Shown piece by piece: positions 5,876-6,515 of a stretch of DNA of 6,515 nucleotides. Source of the stretch: JBCDCU01 sp039180865 (GTDB taxonomy: Bacteria > Pseudomonadota > Alphaproteobacteria > Rhizobiales > JACESI01); assembly GCA_039180865.1 (NCBI GenBank), contig JBCDCZ010000257.1, forward strand, positions 1 through 6,515. Direction: 5' to 3'. The notes beneath the pieces were generated by a model, which had not been told where the DNA came from, made no database searches, and was given only the letters and a program-made list of their open reading frames with translations. A program made the position numbers and the translations under genes. The stretch's first letter is position 1. Every line of letters starts with the position of its first letter.

Positions 5876-5917
5876 TTAACCTTAACATTCGGTGTTCTTC
5901 GATGCCGAATGGGTTAA
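5876..5917. repeat. Inverted repeat with TTAAC arms downstream of fdxA
   Basis: ATTCGG (5887-5892) pairs with CCGAAT (5905-5910) over a 12-base loop. TTAAC (5882-5886) outside it pairs with GTTAA (5913-5917) across a two-base GG bulge, giving 11 pairs. A second TTAACC (5876-5881) can pair alternatively with GGTTAA (5912-5917). It starts about 40 bases after the fdxA stop and is not followed by a T-run. It may be a factor-assisted terminator or mRNA-stabilising hairpin. The TTAAC units resemble CtrA half-sites but none has the TTAA-N7-TTAA spacing. Confidence 0.4.
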
Positions 5918-5947
5918 CAAAATTCACACCGTTTCAAGAAAAAGAGA

Positions 5948-5972
5948 CTTGACAAATGCTTGTGTTCAAGCA
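5948..5972 (+). promoter_or_regulatory. Consensus -35 with palindrome in the spacer position
   Basis: CTTGACA (5948-5954) is a perfect extended -35. TGCTTG-tgtt-CAAGCA (5957-5972) immediately follows as a perfect 6+4+6 palindrome. No good -10 lies 16-18 bases after the -35 (5971-5978 reads CAGTTCCA), so promoter activity would need an activator or is absent. The palindrome could be an operator. Confidence 0.25.
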
Positions 5973-6114
5973 GTTCCATTTATCTGGCTTTTTTAGATAG
6001 CCTTTGATTTTTCAGCGGTTTTGTGGTACACCTGATCGCCTAAGCTAAATTTGAACGTGGAAGAAAGTTCCTCAAGAGCGATTTTCGCTATCCCCCCAAT
6101 TCTTATCATTATCG

Positions 6115-6142
6115 CGGATCGGACCTGTATTGGTCTTATCCG
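6115..6142 (+). repeat. Two-part hairpin upstream of the carD promoter
   Basis: CGGAT (6115-6119) pairs with ATCCG (6138-6142) and GACC (6122-6125) with GGTC (6132-6135), separated by a symmetric 2x2 internal loop and closed by a six-base loop. The nine pairs are mostly G-C. It lies upstream of the candidate carD promoter, so it belongs to another transcript, to a longer carD leader, or is a DNA site. No T-run follows. Confidence 0.35.
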
Positions 6143-6159
6143 GCAGGGAAATGCGACGC

Positions 6160-6188
6160 CTTGAAACACGTTACACAACGTTCAATAT
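6160..6188 (+). promoter_or_regulatory. Candidate carD promoter
   Basis: CTTGAAA (6160-6166) and CAATAT (6183-6188) are separated by 16 bases counted from TTGAAA. CTTGAA is also the -35 core of alphaproteobacterial RpoH-type promoters, so heat-shock input is possible, though the -10 is equally acceptable for the housekeeping sigma factor. Transcription would begin near 6195, giving a leader of about 155 bases. Two ACGTT copies lie in the spacer. Confidence 0.35.
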
Positions 6189-6191
6189 CCG

Positions 6192-6244
6192 CTTGGTCCA
6201 GTGATCGAAAAGATCACCCGCCTCAATCGATGCGCCTTGGTCCA
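6192..6244. repeat. 9-bp direct repeat CTTGGTCCA
   Basis: Exact copies occur at 6192-6200 and 6236-6244, 44 bases start to start, about four helical turns. They flank the first leader hairpin and begin close to the inferred transcription start. They could be paired binding sites for a regulator or a chance duplication. Confidence 0.35.
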
Positions 6245-6327
6245 AATACCGAGTTTATCGCGCCGTGAGGCCCACGAACGGGCGATTCGCCCAGATAAAA
6301 TTTGCACGTCGTTTATGGCGCGCAAAT
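6201..6327 (+). promoter_or_regulatory. Chain of four hairpins in the carD leader
   Basis: Stem-loops in order: GTGATC-GAAAA-GATCAC (6201-6217, six pairs); CGTG-AGGCC-CACG (6264-6276, four pairs); GGGCGA-T-TCGCCC (6280-6292, a 13-base palindrome that folds as GGGC-GATTC-GCCC); and ATTTGC (6300-6305) with GCAAAT (6322-6327), extended inward past one mismatch by CGTC/GGCG around a GTTTAT loop. The last ends seven bases before the AGGAG at 6335-6339. Such a leader may control mRNA stability or ribosome access. No known riboswitch core is recognised. Confidence 0.4.
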
Positions 6328-6350
6328 GACAAACAGGAGTAGAAAACCGA

Positions 6351-6515
6351 ATGGCAACGGCAAAAAAATCGACCCAGCGTCAGGGCTTCAAGACGAACGA
6401 ATTCATCGTTTATCCCTCACACGGCGTTGGCCAAATCGTTGGCATAGAAGAGCAGGAGGTCGCAGGCCTTTCGCTAGAGTTGTTTGTTATACAGTTTGAA
6501 CAAGATAAAATGGTG
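6351..6515 (+). CDS. carD: CarD/CdnL-family transcriptional regulator (N-terminal part)
   Basis: The first 55 codons are present; the gene runs off the window end. The N-terminus has a short polar lead (2-12), then FKTNEFIVYPSHGVGQI (13-29) and an EEQEVAG-LELFVI-F-DKM stretch (33-54). This is the hallmark of the RNA-polymerase-interacting, Tudor-like domain of CarD/CdnL. Family members bind the RNA polymerase beta subunit and stabilise open complexes at rRNA and other promoters; in several bacteria they are essential. The C-terminal DNA-binding half lies outside. ATG 6351 follows AGGAG (6335-6339) at 11 bases, and residues 13 onwards align with known family N-termini. The name carD is used in the family sense; cdnL is the equivalent in Caulobacter. 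It is preceded by a promoter candidate and a structured leader, so it is probably transcribed separately from fdxA. Confidence 0.95.
   Translation, partial: MATAKKSTQRQGFKTNEFIVYPSHGVGQIVGIEEQEVAGLSLELFVIQFEQDKMV

Larger units (their letters stand above)
5839..6350. other. Long intergenic region between fdxA and carD
   Basis: There are 512 bases without a supportable protein gene. The only sizeable ORF, on the - strand at 6178-5993, starts with TTG, lacks an SD and resembles nothing I know. The region holds an inverted repeat after fdxA (5876-5917), a TTGACA with adjacent palindrome (5948-5972), a two-part hairpin (6115-6142), a promoter candidate (6160-6188) and a chain of palindromes leading to the carD SD. 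A C6 run lies at 6092-6097. The stem-loops before 6160 could belong to an unannotated small RNA or to a longer carD leader. No known RNA family was recognised. Confidence 0.7.

Noticed and set aside
5871..5920. CtrA binding site
   Set aside because: Three TTAAC-type units occur but none in the TTAA-N7-TTAA arrangement.
5981..6012. Terminator from TATCT/AGATA or GGCT/AGCC stems
   Set aside because: The stems are only 4-5 pairs, mutually exclusive and with T-rich loops, so too weak to call.
5993..6178. 61-codon - strand frame in the fdxA-carD gap
   Set aside because: It starts with TTG, has no SD, and overlaps several stem-loops. No family was recognised.
6302..6499. 65-codon + strand frame overlapping the carD start
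   Set aside because: Out of frame with the clear CarD N-terminus and lacking its own SD.
1..6515. CRISPR array, insertion sequence, tRNA or attachment site
   Set aside because: No regularly spaced direct repeats, transposase, cloverleaf or target-site duplications were seen. The content is that of a conserved chromosomal segment.

Overview
The window looks like chromosomal DNA of an alphaproteobacterium, most likely of the order Hyphomicrobiales (Rhizobiales). The evidence is the gene content and order, all on the + strand: a DUF3108 periplasmic protein, a SUPV3L1/Suv3-type superfamily 2 helicase with a long low-complexity tail, an Hsp15-like S4 RNA-binding protein, a 7Fe ferredoxin (FdxA), and the start of a CarD/CdnL-family RNA-polymerase-binding regulator. 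As far as I recall, this order is conserved in the group. Genus cannot be resolved from the sequence alone. I see no insertion sequence, prophage, CRISPR array, tRNA or rRNA.

Layout. 1-288: non-coding lead-in with a small palindrome near the first start codon. 289-1182: exported DUF3108 protein. 1183-1833: a 651-base gap, AT-rich in its middle (59 G/C of 180 bases in 1501-1680, about 33%) and unusually rich in inverted repeats. 1834-4977: the 1047-residue helicase. 4996-5409: S4 protein, 18 bases downstream and probably co-transcribed with the helicase. 5500-5838: fdxA, with its own strong ribosome binding site. 5839-6350: a second large gap (512 bases) with many stem-loops. 6351-6515: N-terminal 55 residues of CarD, cut by the window end.

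How the genes relate. The helicase and S4 protein form a plausible RNA/ribosome-handling pair. Suv3-family enzymes unwind RNA, and Hsp15 in E. coli binds stalled free 50S subunits. FdxA is a low-potential electron carrier and CarD a global transcription factor, so the cluster mixes housekeeping functions and is not one dedicated pathway.

The protein-coding genes are ordinary for the lineage. The parts worth a second look are the two long gaps. The helicase leader can fold into mutually exclusive helices just upstream of the start codon (1744-1810), and the carD leader carries a chain of palindromes after a plausible promoter (6160-6188). I did not find evidence for a wholly new system. The best candidates for undescribed biology are cis-acting RNA regulation of the helicase and of carD, and the helicase's charged C-terminal extension with its terminal SPFAKLAALK motif.
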